The notes under the pieces were generated by a model that saw only the letters and a program-made list of their open reading frames with translations, was not told where the DNA came from and ran no database searches. 64,000 nt of DNA, taken from Monarcha castaneiventris obscurior (taxonomy: Eukaryota; Chordata; Aves; Passeriformes; Monarchidae). Shown piece after piece: positions 23,601 to 31,335 of the stretch; the stretch's first letter is position 1, and each line of letters begins with the position of its first letter. The translations under genes and the position numbers were made by a program. The stretch is taken from contig JAMPIT010000258.1 of the NCBI GenBank assembly GCA_026261815.1, positions 14,871,501 to 14,935,500 on the forward strand, read 5' to 3'.

Positions 23601-26600
23601 TCCACTGAATTTAACTTTACTTTCCCATTAACCTTCAGAATGCAGGAGCTTTCTTTTCATTCTTTATACTGAGCTTCCCATTCATCAGATCAACTGAGTG
23701 TTGAAACTGCAAAAATGTTTGCTCAAGTATGTTCATTTTGGTGACATTCTTTCGTGTTTACCTGGTAAATCCAGGCACTGTGCCTATCTGGTGTTTATCC
23801 CTAAGTGTCAGTACTGACATTAGCACCTGACTTGGTGCCTGCTCTTTCTAATGCAGCATGGTGCCCTTACAGACTAAACACTGGAATTCTTTGCTGTGTT
23901 ACAGGCACATCATCTCCGCTGTCTGAATGACTTTGTCGAAGCTCAGATGACCTATTATGCACAATGTTACCAGTACATGTTGGATCTCCAGAAACAACTT
24001 GGAAGGTAGTAATACTGTATAAACTTCAGGAAAAAGCTCAGTTTTTAATAAGTGCTTATAAATAGTAGGAAAACTTACACTGGTATAACAGTGATAAATG
24101 CACAGGCATGCTGCACTAAGAGGAAATATATCTGTTCTCAGGTAATTAATATGTAATTACCCAGTGCAACTGCTTCCCTAACCCTACACACAGCACTAAT
24201 GCCTTTTGAGAGTTGATTTACTGAGATTTTATATATTGTGTAATTGAGGAAGGTGAACCCTTGGTAACCTCATTTAATGTGACAGAAAGGAATTTCTAGA
24301 GATTTATTTGTAATCATTCAGTTGTCTTATGCTTCATGCTACTAGACCGCTGTGCAATATGGGAAAAGTTTTTATACTTCCTGTAAATTCCTGTTGCCTC
24401 TTAATTTGCTGTAGGTCATTATCTGATTCTCAATAAAACGCTGTTCTCCACTCTTAACTGAATTGCCAGGATATATACTGTACAGGGAGAAATCTGCTTC
24501 ATACTTTCTATTATCCAGAGCACACACAGTGGAATGAACAAGTTTGTTATTCTTGTTTTACTGTTTCATAGGTGGCATTTTTAAAGTAAGAGAAGAAACT
24601 GACGTTAGTTTGTGCTCTTAATCCTTTTTGTGTGATTGGTGATAATGTAGAGAGATCTACATAGTTCATAAAGTTTCCCTATTCTAATTCTTCACAAATC
24701 AGAAGTGTTTCAGAATCTGTTTCAGAGTTAGACAGATCATGTTATTTACGTGAGTGTATGTACGAAGAAGAATGCAGAAGAATTGTCTGTACTTACAAGT
24801 TTACCATAGTGTTCTAGGTAACAGTTTCTGAGGTATCTCTGTTTATGTTTTCCCTGACAAGGAAGTAAAAACAAAAGTGTTCTTGAGTCTTATCCTCTTC
24901 CTGACTTGCAACTTCCTGTGGTATTTCATTTCCTCAGTTTGTTTAAATGTGTAGTTTAAAGGCTTTCTTTATTCTTGAAAAAGACCTTAAACTAGTAAAC
25001 TGTAGTTTAAAGTATTTAAAACTTTGTTCTAAAAAAAGGCTACACCTTTAAAGTTACATCCCAATCTAATACATTCCAAATATGCAACTATAAAATGTGG
25101 TAGCACATAAATACAAGTTGCAGAACTGAAAGCTTGAAAACCGACATTTGTGGTATTAAGGAAAAGGAACTCTTTAATTAGAAATTAAGTGAAATGAATT
25201 TACACAACTGTTTTGAGAGGGTATTTTTAATATGTGTACTCTTATCCTAGTGTATTTAACAAACAGAAGGCCTTAAACATAATACCCATATTCTAAGGAA
25301 GAACATGTTCCTCTTTAAATTCTGCTTTAGGATGTACAGCTTGTCTCTGTTTAAAATTTGTGTAAACCGATACCAGGTATGAAAAAAGTGTATTTGAAGA
25401 GAATAGTACCTTTAGGAAAACAGAAAGTTGTGTCTTAATGTGGCTGTGATCTGATTAGTATTTTTAATAAAATTACTATGACTGGTGGAAGACGAAAAGC
25501 ATGGAAGCATTGCAAAATTCTAAATGCCTCTAGAAGTGAAATGAAGTTTCTGTGTGGATTAAAATAGTTATGGTATTAAATCTTGGGTGTGTCTTTCCTT
25601 CCTTGTGCAAGGAAATCTCACTGAAGTATAACAGAGAGCACTGGGACAGGATCTCAAGTTATGCTCCTTGCTTTGGAAGAGTGTCTCCATTGACAGGGAT
25701 GTGGTGTGTAGCACTTGCATTAAACAAGCAGATCAGTAGGGTTTCTGTTCTGTGCTCCCTGTGTTATGCAGGGAGATACAGACCAAATAAACAATGTAGG
25801 CAGCCCAGCTAGATTTTGGTTGTGTCTGCCAGTGCTGTATTGGTTATCACATAGTGCTGAGCTACACATGTTTTCACACATCTAAGAATGGTATTGTGCA
25901 ATATTCTCATATGAAAGCCAAGAACTGTGAAGGACTTAGTTTCATTTTGAGGTTGTTGACGGACCAGAGGTGTTCAGCCTTTAAGTGAGATTAGTTTGTT
26001 GCTTGAAACAGAAGCCTGGTTCTCAGAGGAGATGCATATTATGTTTTACCTGGGTCAGAATCTAGGACATAAACTCCTTCCTGGTTCACACTGAGACTAT
26101 TCAAGTTCCAAAGCTGAGTACTCATCTTCCTGATGTACTCTCCGGAGGCAGCTGTAATGAAGGTGGGGGGAGACTCCATTCTGAATTGTACTCAGTTCTC
26201 TTTATATAAATAGACATGTTTTTATGGGTGTATCTCTTCAAGGGAGCACCAGCTGCTTATCTCTGTACTGCCTTCCCCTCCTGTGGGGCTGGATTGATTC
26301 TTTAAATCAAATCTCCCTTTTTCTTATTTTTAGTTCCTCAGAATGAACTAAACAAATCTATTTCAAATATTCTGGTACTCTGGCTGCTTTTTTCTTCCTG
26401 ATAACTGCTTTTGCTCTGAAGTTTCTCAGCTTCCCTGAAAGACAAATTTAAGCTTTGGCATAATTATTTTTTCAGATTATCCATCACTAGTATCCTACTC
26501 TACAAGCTGTGAAACTCCTCCTGTTACTCAAGCATTCAAAAAAAAAAAAAAAACACCCAAACCAGACAACCTCCGTACAGCTGAAGCCTTCCATATAAAA

Positions 26601-29600
26601 TGCCTTACATATGACTTTGCAAAGAGAGTGAGACTTAATGCCCCACTTTGACAGAGTGGTTATAAAGTTTCAGCTTTCTGTTCCACTGACTGTACAAACC
26701 AGTGACCCTTTGAAGTGAGCAGAATGACTTACAAGTAATTACTGTGCTAACTGAGAACAGGTTTAGCAGTATATTAAACAGTCATTTAGCAATATTGAGA
26801 AACAGCTGATTGTCATTTAAAATTAAATCCCTCTGGTTGAATGCCAACTAATCAAGTAATACATACATCATGAGGCACAGCTGAGTTATGCCTACAGAAA
26901 TGTGGGGTCTGGTTTTGGTTCCCTTTATTCTGCTTGTTTGATTTGTTCAGGGAACATGGTGAACTAGTTTGAAAAACTAATCTAGCAAATGAAAAAAAAA
27001 AAAATTGGTGGTGTTGGAGTCTCTGCTTGGTGAGTTGAGCCAGCTCGTGATGACCAAGTGGGGTCAAGGTAAGCCAGAGGGGGAAGTGAGACTTCCTCCT
27101 TTGCACAGAAGTAAGCTGCTAACTAAATTCAGAACAGTCTCCTGAAAGCCTTCCCAATTTTTTACATACAATTCAGTGACTGTCAAGGGGCTGGTGCTGT
27201 CCTTTGTGTTACACTGCTGCTCTTTCCCTTCAGTCAGATGTGATTGTGTGACTGCAAGGTGAACACGTTTAAAAAGCTGTTCTCGTGGAAAGTTAGCAAT
27301 CTTCCTGATATTTGGTTAGTTCAGATTCTTGAATCAAAAGCTGGAGATTGCTAGATCTGACTCAAATGACAGAGAATGAACATTTGTGCAGAAAAGGGGT
27401 ACTGGAGTGGGCCCATCCTGTTCAGTGGCACTGTGCATTTACCAGGTTGAGTACTGTGTGAACCTGTAACCTTGTGTGCAGGACTGCTGCAGCTGTTACA
27501 TGTCTGAGCTACATTAATTCCAGCGTCATTGTCACATGAGCCAAAAATTAGTTCCTGCATTGATGGGTTTAATTTTTACCTGCATCAGCTCCTCTTGTGG
27601 TCATATGAGCACCAGTAATATTGCAGGCATGGTTATGGGAATATACTGATCTGGATTTACATGGGTGAATTTGCCACTGAACTGCACCTTCAGAAAGAAT
27701 CTTATTGGGGAGCAGAGGTGGGAAGGGATGAGATCAGACTGTTTTCTGGTGGGTTTGTATGCACAGTATGGATAGATCTTCGTTATGTCAAAAGAGTAGA
27801 CAAACAAAAGGAGAGGGGAGGTAATATGTCCATATCCCAGATGTTTATGAAAAAGCATCTATGTAGAAGGACTCATAAGGAAAGTTACTTGTGGGAATTC
27901 ACTGGTCAAAAGAATGGAAGGAAATGCAGTTACAGTTCCATGTCATCATGACTCAGTCTAATTCCTAGGTGCTGGCGCTTTTTTTAAAAACCTTCACTGA
28001 CCTGCTCTTAACACTCATCTGGATTCTACGTTACAACCAAGTAAGGCAGCAAAGGGACAAGAAATTGCTACATCAGCTGCTAAATAAATCAGTTTAACCT
28101 GCCATGGAACTGCCTCCCAGGATGTGGGGCAGAGTGACGTGAGGCAGTCTCAGAGCTCATCATTGCTGTTCCATTCTTCCTACTCCACTGCCCCAAAATC
28201 TCTTGCTGCTTTGCTCTCCTTTCTGCTCCTTCATATTTTCAGTCATGTTATTCTGTGCTTTCCCTTGTATCTGCTTGGTCACTTGTAACAGTTTTTTGTG
28301 ACTGAGCTCATTAACTAAGTAGGAGATTATACACTTTCTTCCCCCCTCTTTTTCAGTCAGGTTAATGAGTTTAATTGACTTCATGGGAGGGTCTGGCGAG
28401 CACAATAGTTGGCACTGAGCAAGTAGCAGCCTGACCTAGAAATGAGGAGCTTAAGTTGATATAATTTCATTTTTGGTGTAAAAAATATTTTTGTTTTACA
28501 TCATGAAGTCAGCTGAATCAATGAACTGATTTAGATCACAAAAATAGTTGTGTGATTTTTCTTGCTTTCAGAGGGAGGCTGTGTTTTTAAGTTGTATTAA
28601 CATTTCCCTGATCTGGTTTGTCAGCACAATCCTTTGTGTAACCACATAATTGAGGAATGAGCAGGAGGAGGTGGAGGTTACTTTTCCTGGCAGAGCTGTC
28701 AAAAGAAATGTTTATCAAAATACAGTCTGAATTAAGTTTGACCAACAGTGCCTTTTTTGGTTTTGCCTTTTTTTTAAGCGGCAGATATGAAGGGTTTTTT
28801 TAAGGTGGCAGTATTTCTTTTAAATTATATTGATTTGATTTATGCTACTTATCAGGGACAAGTATCTTTATTTATGTCATACAACTCTCAGTGCTATTCT
28901 GTTACTGCTATCTACTGGTGTTTATTGCTGATAAAAATAGGAATGCTAATTTAGGCACAGGAGCCTGCCCTGTGTAAAACAGATTCACTCAGAAGTCTTG
29001 GGTTTTTTTTTTCTCTCACAGCTTTCCATCTACTTTCCTCTCCAACAACAATCAGTCTTCCACAACTCCTGTGCAGAGTGTTTCTACTCCCTCAGTCTTG
29101 GCCTCAGCCTCTGCTTCATTGCCTTCAGTAAGCAACTCAGTTGTTACTTCAGGCCTCAGTGAACTGAAGTCATCAAGCGGCAGCAGGAAAGCCAGAGTTC
29201 TGTATGATTATGATGCAGCAAACAGCAGTGAATTATCACTACTTGCAGATGAGGTAAGAGTTTTCTATGTACCTTGATCATTTGAAAGTAAAAATGGGAA
29301 TGCTTGTGAGTAGCCAGTTAAGATGTGCTACATCAAAAAGTCTTTGTAGTTGATTTTTTAAAATTAAATTTCAATAATTGGAGCATTGTCCTGTACCTGT
29401 ATATCCTAATCTACAGTGAGAGTCAACATTTGTTACACCATCTTAGCTTGCAAGAACATTTCCTAGACAGTCAAGATACAGGTGTACTGTCTACTTTTCA
29501 CCACACCTTTGGCACTATGATCAATACGATTAGTCTTTCAGATGTTGAATATTGAAATTTGGGAAGAATATGAAAATACAGCTACTTCTTGCTTAGATGG

Positions 29601-30341
29601 TTGTGCTGTGTTTATTCCTGTTCCGGTTCAGTTGCAGTCATAAGTCAGAGAGTCTATGCAAAGCAGATGGAGATAGATGATGAAGCACAGTGCTGGAACA
29701 GAGTTCCACCTGGTAATATGACTGTAGCTTAATGCTGAAGAAGAAATTCTAAAAAAAAAAATCAGAATTTTTGGGGTTTTAAATGTGCATTACTTCAGTA
29801 TTTCTGTTTGACTCTTTTCTTATCTAGAGAGTGACTTAGATAGAAGCTGTGGGCTCAGATTTTCTGTGAAGATATAGCACATCAACACCATCTGTCTTTC
29901 TATCATGCACTCCAAAGAAGTTTCTTTTAGATTGCTTGTTAAGGCTGAGGGTGGATTCACAAGATTTAAAGATAAAACATAATAGAAAAGAAACAATAAT
30001 GAATATAATTTCAACAGAAAAAAGGTACTTTAAAATACTCTACTATGTTTATTCTTTTCCATGGACCTGTGAAATAATTTTTATGAGCATTAGGTTATGT
30101 TCCATGCATGCTCATATTAAATGCTCTTAACCTGGGTAATCTCAATTCTAAGACACTGGAAATCACATGAAGATAGACTGTAACTCTCTTCCCTGCAAAC
30201 AAAGTTTATAATAATGTGTTTCTCTTTTTTTAGGTGATAACAGTGTACAGTATCCCTGGCATGGATTCAGACTGGCTGATGGGTGAAAGGGGAAATCAGA
30301 AAGGCAAAGTGCCTATTACTTATTTAGAACTGCTAAACTAA
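8579..30341 (+). CDS. SH3GLB1: SH3GLB1, endophilin-B1 (Bif-1), full gene span from start to stop codon
   Basis: Nine constitutive coding exons join in frame to 366 codons: 8579-8650, 11435-11576, 13389-13517, 15162-15295, 15673-15765, 23353-23442, 23905-24005, 29022-29253, 30234-30341. All junctions are GT-AG. The product is nearly identical to mammalian endophilin-B1 (365 residues in human, as I recall). It has an N-terminal amphipathic helix (1-24), a BAR domain (about 25-254), a Ser/Thr-rich linker (255-307) and an SH3 domain (308-366) with the VLYDYDA signature. The family bends membranes as dimers. The protein binds UVRAG and Beclin-1 in autophagy, interacts with Bax and acts on mitochondria and endosomes. 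Thr145-Pro146 in exon 4 matches the position of the CDK5 site reported in mammals. The start is fixed by the MNIMDF N-terminus and A at -3. Two extra exons in intron 5 give longer isoforms. Confidence 0.98.
8651..11434 (+). other. SH3GLB1: SH3GLB1 intron 1
   Basis: 2.8 kb. The first about 470 bases are still CpG island. The rest is AT-rich without recognisable elements. It ends in AACTTGCAG before exon 2. The open frame 8543-9256 simply reads through exon 1 into this intron. Confidence 0.8.
11435..11576 (+). CDS. SH3GLB1: SH3GLB1 coding exon 2 (residues 25-71, first base of 72)
   Basis: Encodes the first part of the BAR domain, beginning FTEEKLGQAEKTELD and including the run KAECTKLWTEKIMKQTEV. 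It starts after TTGCAG and ends CCAA before donor GTAAGG, leaving one base of the Asn72 codon for the next exon. The sequence is almost unchanged from mammals. Confidence 0.97.
11577..13388 (+). other. SH3GLB1: SH3GLB1 intron 2
   Basis: 1.8 kb of AT-rich sequence with nothing recognisable. It ends in a T-rich tract and TTTTTTAG before exon 3. Confidence 0.7.
13389..13517 (+). CDS. SH3GLB1: SH3GLB1 coding exon 3 (residues 72-114, first base of 115)
   Basis: Completes Asn72 and continues ARIEEFVYEKLDRKAPSR and on to GPGTAY within the BAR domain. Acceptor TTTTTTAG, donor GTAAGA. It ends with the first base of the Gly115 codon. The residues GNEFGPGTAY replace human GTEFGPGTAY, a single conservative change. 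Confidence 0.97.
13518..15161 (+). other. SH3GLB1: SH3GLB1 intron 3
   Basis: 1.6 kb, AT-rich. A T/G-rich stretch built of GTTT and GGTTT motifs lies at about 14920-15020 and produces chance open frames rich in Phe, Val and Leu. It ends TTTGCAG. Confidence 0.7.
15162..15295 (+). CDS. SH3GLB1: SH3GLB1 coding exon 4 (residues 115-159)
   Basis: Encodes the BAR-domain stretch NALIKCGETQKRIGTADREL followed by the segment with FLTPLRNFIEGDYKTIT. Thr145 is followed by Pro146, matching the proline-directed phosphorylation site assigned to CDK5 in mammalian Bif-1 (established knowledge). Acceptor CTTTGCAG, donor GTAAGT, ending in phase 0. Confidence 0.97.
15673..15765 (+). CDS. SH3GLB1: SH3GLB1 coding exon 5 (residues 160-190)
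   Basis: Thirty-one codons, beginning KERKLLQNKRLDLDAAKTRL and ending KKAKVAEARAA, form a charged helical part of the BAR domain. Acceptor GCTTTCAG, donor GTAAGT. Both ends are in phase 0, so the following alternative exons can be included or skipped without a frameshift. The short intron before it (15296-15672) holds nothing else. Confidence 0.97.
17805..17843 (+). CDS. SH3GLB1: SH3GLB1 alternative exon 5a, short form (13 codons)
   Basis: Thirty-nine bases, bounded by TTTAAG and GTAAAT, encode QLNTSQPEENNIM in phase 0. This matches the insert at the same place in longer mammalian endophilin-B1 isoforms (human, as I recall, QLNTSRLEGDNIM). It enters the BAR domain after residue 190. With exon 5b it gives a 387-residue product. 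The mammalian isoforms with these inserts are enriched in brain. Inclusion in this species is inferred from conservation of exon, frame and splice sites. Confidence 0.92.
17844..17891 (+). CDS. SH3GLB1: SH3GLB1 exon 5a extension through a second donor (16 codons)
   Basis: If the GTAAAT donor at 17844 is skipped, the frame stays open for 48 more bases, encoding VNVSYMLNLLHVKWLK, to a second donor GTTTGT at 17892. A closely similar segment exists, as I recall, in the longest mammalian isoform between the QLNT and IWAEEVTK parts. This would give a 403-residue product. The extension is hydrophobic, unlike the surrounding charged BAR helix. It contains a TGCATG (17872-17877), the Rbfox recognition motif. 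Confidence 0.8.
17911..17918 (+). promoter_or_regulatory. SH3GLB1: TCATTCAT, a Nova-type YCAY pair
   Basis: Two adjoining TCAT tetramers lie about 20 bases downstream of the distal donor of exon 5a. Nova proteins bind clustered YCAY and promote inclusion from downstream positions. Two copies are a minimal cluster, so this is suggestive only. Confidence 0.3.
19285..19287 (+). promoter_or_regulatory. SH3GLB1: UGC motif next to the exon 5b acceptor
   Basis: A TGC lies 8 bases upstream of exon 5b, between its C/T-rich tract and the acceptor CTAG. In neural microexons controlled by SRRM4 (nSR100) a UGC at this spot is the known recognition feature. The assignment is inferred from position and from exon 5b being only 24 nt. 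Confidence 0.45.
19295..19318 (+). CDS. SH3GLB1: SH3GLB1 alternative microexon 5b (8 codons)
   Basis: Twenty-four bases between GACTAG and GTAAGT encode IWAEEVTK in phase 0, identical to the residues I recall in the longer human isoforms. It follows exon 5a and precedes exon 6 (SEQEVRIT). Its size puts it in the microexon class. It is easily missed by gene predictors. Confidence 0.93.
22214..22370 (+). repeat. Long inverted repeat able to form a hairpin (intron 5)
   Basis: Left arm 22214-22266 and right arm 22308-22370 are reverse complements. The outer 28 bp pair perfectly (22214-22241 with 22343-22370). An internal asymmetry of 4 versus 14 bases follows, then a 21-bp stem with a single G·U (22246-22266 with 22308-22328). 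The loop of 41 bases contains a further small palindrome TTTCTAGAAA. It lies in the sense orientation of SH3GLB1, so the pre-mRNA would carry it. No target-site duplication is evident. It may be a palindromic transposon relic, a local inverted duplication or a small-RNA precursor. Confidence 0.9.
22477..22513. repeat. C-rich low-complexity tract
   Basis: The strand is almost pure C with a few A, T and one G, including a run of nine or more C around 22498-22505. It is simple sequence inside intron 5, about 840 bases before exon 6, and could bind poly(C)-binding proteins in the RNA. Confidence 0.7.
22606..22660. repeat. TA-rich palindromic tract ending in CCCTATATATAGGG
   Basis: Alternating TATA units form several small palindromes. 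The last 14 bases (22647-22660) are a perfect palindrome whose centre CTATATATAG fits the MEF2 consensus. The same 14-mer occurs again at 45692-45705. Confidence 0.75.
23353..23442 (+). CDS. SH3GLB1: SH3GLB1 coding exon 6 (residues 191-220)
   Basis: Thirty codons, beginning SEQEVRITQSEFDRQAEITR and ending EGISSTH, continue the BAR helix. Acceptor CTTTCAG, donor GTGAGT, phase 0 at both ends. It can join directly to exon 5 or to the alternative exons. Only 462 bases separate it from exon 7, and they hold nothing else recognisable. Confidence 0.97.
23905..24005 (+). CDS. SH3GLB1: SH3GLB1 coding exon 7 (residues 221-253, two bases of 254)
   Basis: Encodes AHHLRCLNDFVEAQMTYYAQ followed by CYQYMLDLQKQLG, the C-terminal BAR helix, with residues as in mammals. 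Acceptor TTACAG. The donor is GTAGTA, weaker than the others in this gene. It ends with AG of the Ser254 codon. Confidence 0.97.
24006..29021 (+). other. SH3GLB1: SH3GLB1 intron 7
   Basis: Five kilobases, AT-rich. It contains an A16 run (26538-26553), a second A run near 26990-27003 and a CTCF-like motif (28906-28918). Open frames of 60-96 codons, such as 25552-25812 and 27661-27951, resemble no known family. It ends in a T-rich tract and CTCACAG. Confidence 0.75.
28906..28918 (-). promoter_or_regulatory. CTCF-like motif in intron 7
   Basis: The - strand reads CCAGTAGATAGCA. This matches the CTCF core CCASYAGRKGGCR at 12 of 13 positions. It lies about 100 bases upstream of exon 8 and in the same orientation as the motif at 3296. 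Motif match only. Confidence 0.3.
29022..29253 (+). CDS. SH3GLB1: SH3GLB1 coding exon 8 (residues 254-331)
   Basis: Completes Ser254, then encodes the Ser/Thr/Val-rich linker (255-307, with FPSTFLSNNNQSS near its start and SELKSSSGS at its end). It continues into the first half of the SH3 domain, KARVLYDYDAANSSELSLLA. VLYDYDA is the SH3 signature motif. The linker is the part that departs most from the human protein, while the SH3 part differs by single residues. Acceptor CTCACAG, donor GTAAGA, phase 0 at the end. Confidence 0.97.
29254..30233 (+). other. SH3GLB1: SH3GLB1 intron 8
   Basis: About 1 kb, AT-rich, with no recognisable element. It ends in TCTCTTTTTTTAG before exon 9. Confidence 0.75.
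30234..30341 (+). CDS. SH3GLB1: SH3GLB1 last coding exon 9 (residues 332-366 and stop)
   Basis: Encodes VITVYSIPGMDSDWLMGERG and then NQKGKVPITYLELLN, followed by TAA (30339-30341). It forms the second half of the SH3 domain with its conserved Trp (DSDW), Gly and Pro (VPITYLELL) ligand-surface positions. The C-terminal residues equal those of mammals. Confidence 0.98.
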   Translation: MITVYSIPGMDSDWLMGERGNQKGKVPITYLELLN

Positions 30342-30685
30342 ATGGTTGGCCTGAATAGAGACTGTCAATTATGGCAACACCATATTTATATACAATTAAC
30401 GTTATGTAAGCAGGTTTATGTGTCTTCCATGTTATTGTCTTGAGGGACAAATACCAGCCATTAAAAACTGGCTTTTCTGCCAGCATGGTTGCACGGTCAA
30501 TACTCTATTCAAACTTAATGTGTTTAAAGCTTTTACTTCATGTGCCAAGAACGTTTCCTATAGATTTGTTTCTACTGAAGTTTTCACTAATACAAGCTTC
30601 TACTTTTGAGTAATCTAGATTGAAAGCAGGAGGTACTGTTTTCTACTGAAATTTTTCATTAATGGCAAAGCTTTTCTTCACATAA

Positions 30686-30691
30686 AATAAA
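30686..30691 (+). terminator. SH3GLB1: Proximal poly(A) signal AATAAA
   Basis: A canonical hexamer, with GT-containing sequence (for example GGTGTAATGCATGTT) about 20-40 bases downstream. It is the first good cleavage signal after the SH3GLB1 stop codon. Confidence 0.5.
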
Positions 30692-31327
30692 CTTATTGTG
30701 AACTGATGCAGGTGTAATGCATGTTATTTGAATAACCAAAACCGATGTGAAACATAAACTGTGTGCTTCTGTTCCCAGCACTTGTGCAGCTCAGATGTGC
30801 TGAGGCACACGTGGCTTCTGCTGAGTGTCTCGTGTATTAAGTCACCTCTGAAAACTTAAGGCAAGTTCCCAGTATGATGAGATTTTAAACTGCACCTAGG
30901 TGGATTGGCACAAACTAGGGACATGCATTCTGACTTGTTTTTAACCTTGCCTTGGATTTGTTTTCCTTAATTGCTTTCCAGAAAAGAGTCTAATTCAGTT
31001 TGATTAGTAATTATAAAAATTCTTTCAACTGCAAATTATCCTTTATGTTAAATTAAGCACTGCATTTTGCTAACCAAATATGCACTGTCTCTCTACATTT
31101 AAATAGTTCTATAGATGAGCATGCATTTGTTCAGAGTATAGGTTGTAATGAAATTCTACATTTCCAATTCTTATGCAAGAGTTTATTGTCATGTTCTAAT
31201 TGGATTCAATTAGTGTTAGACAGTTTGCTTTGCAAGAGAATCCCCTTTCAATGCAGGAAGGAAGAAATGTTTTGAATCTAAAAATGGCTTTATCATTTAG
31301 GTAGTATTATTATAAGGTAGTATTACT

Positions 31328-31335
31328 TGTAAATA
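31328..31335 (+). promoter_or_regulatory. SH3GLB1: Pumilio-type element TGTAAATA in SH3GLB1 3' UTR
   Basis: The eight bases fit the PUM recognition element UGUANAUA. They overlap the AATAAA at 31332. Only transcripts that extend past the proximal poly(A) signal would contain it. Confidence 0.4.

Noticed and set aside
26538..26553. A16 run as a possible tail of a retroposed gene
   Set aside because: No coding remnant or target-site duplication is seen beside it.
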